NCBI GenBank assembly: GCA_050942615.1
Contig: JBMNNQ010000008.1
Coordinates: forward strand, 1-43,200
DNA from: JAAZMI01 sp050942615
Lineage (GTDB): Bacteria; Bacillota; Dethiobacteria; DTU022; UBA8154
DNA: 43,200 nucleotides
Direction: 5' to 3'
The stretch's first letter is position 1, and each line of letters starts with the position of its first letter. This document shows, piece after piece, positions 43,158 through 43,200 of the stretch. The position numbers were made by a program, and so were the translations under genes. The notes beneath the pieces are model-generated. The model searched no databases. It worked only from the letters and a program-made list of their open reading frames with translations, and was not told where the DNA came from.

Positions 43158-43184
43158 TATACCACATCGCCTGCCACCTGTCAA
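43156..43184 (-). promoter_or_regulatory. Promoter of the dtxR-feoAB unit
   Basis: TTGACA and TATAAA, 17 bases apart, on the minus strand. The start site should fall in the operator. Confidence 0.88.
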
Positions 43185-43200
43185 TACCTTTAAAAAATAA

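Noticed and set aside
1..43200. CRISPR arrays, insertion sequences or prophage
   Set aside because: No evenly spaced direct repeats, transposase genes or phage genes were seen on either strand.

Overview
The window reads as chromosomal DNA of an anaerobic, low-to-mid-GC Firmicute of the class Clostridia, probably near the Peptococcaceae/Moorella-type thermophilic or acetogenic/syntrophic lineages. This rests on gene content: CodY, a c-di-AMP (ydaO-type) riboswitch in front of a SleB-like wall hydrolase, AGGAGG-type ribosome sites with several TTG starts, a selenocysteine formate dehydrogenase, and a ferredoxin-type [NiFe] hydrogenase. The taxonomic placement is inference. Almost everything is on the minus strand; only a P-loop/Asp23-like gene (55-894) and the SleB-like gene (33694-34305) are on the plus strand.

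Region 1 (0.9-7.1 kb) is a formate dehydrogenase locus: a NuoE-like subunit, a previously easy-to-miss 59-residue cysteine-rich protein, a NuoF-like flavoprotein with extra ferredoxin domains, and a selenocysteine FdhA read through an in-frame TGA (3493-3495) with a near-textbook SECIS hairpin. FdhD, the sulfurtransferase needed for FdhA, follows a terminator and lacks the usual catalytic cysteine. Region 2 (7.2-14.4 kb) holds prolyl-tRNA synthetase, a pair of M16 peptidases, a large polytopic alkaline-phosphatase-fold protein and two tRNA-Arg genes with their own promoter and terminator.

Region 3 (14.5-31.8 kb) is the centrepiece. An operon starting from a clear promoter at about 25.8 kb encodes eleven subunits that match, one for one, the membrane arm and connecting module of respiratory complex I (NuoM, L, N, J, K, A, B, C, D, H, I homologues). 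The NuoD homologue keeps both Cys-x2-Cys motifs that bind the NiFe site, so this is a group 4 [NiFe] hydrogenase with a full complex-I-like membrane arm, followed by its own HycI-type maturation protease. A complete hypABFCDE maturation operon lies directly upstream, with a 9-bp inverted repeat placed over its promoter. Together these would couple reduced ferredoxin and proton reduction (or H2 uptake) to ion pumping, while the formate dehydrogenase links formate/CO2 with NAD(P)H and possibly ferredoxin.

Region 4 (32-43.2 kb) carries a tautomerase, a VanW-family protein, the riboswitch-controlled SleB-like hydrolase, a gamma carbonic anhydrase-like protein and CodY. CodY is downstream of a compact iron-sulfur/metallocluster set: IscU-like scaffold, Mrp/NBP35 ATPase, a tandem NifX-type protein and two MinD-like ATPases with built-in ferredoxin domains, plus a Gly/aromatic-rich DUF5320-like protein. 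The window ends with an iron-uptake unit: a DtxR-type repressor with a perfect 10-bp operator repeat at its promoter, FeoA and FeoB.
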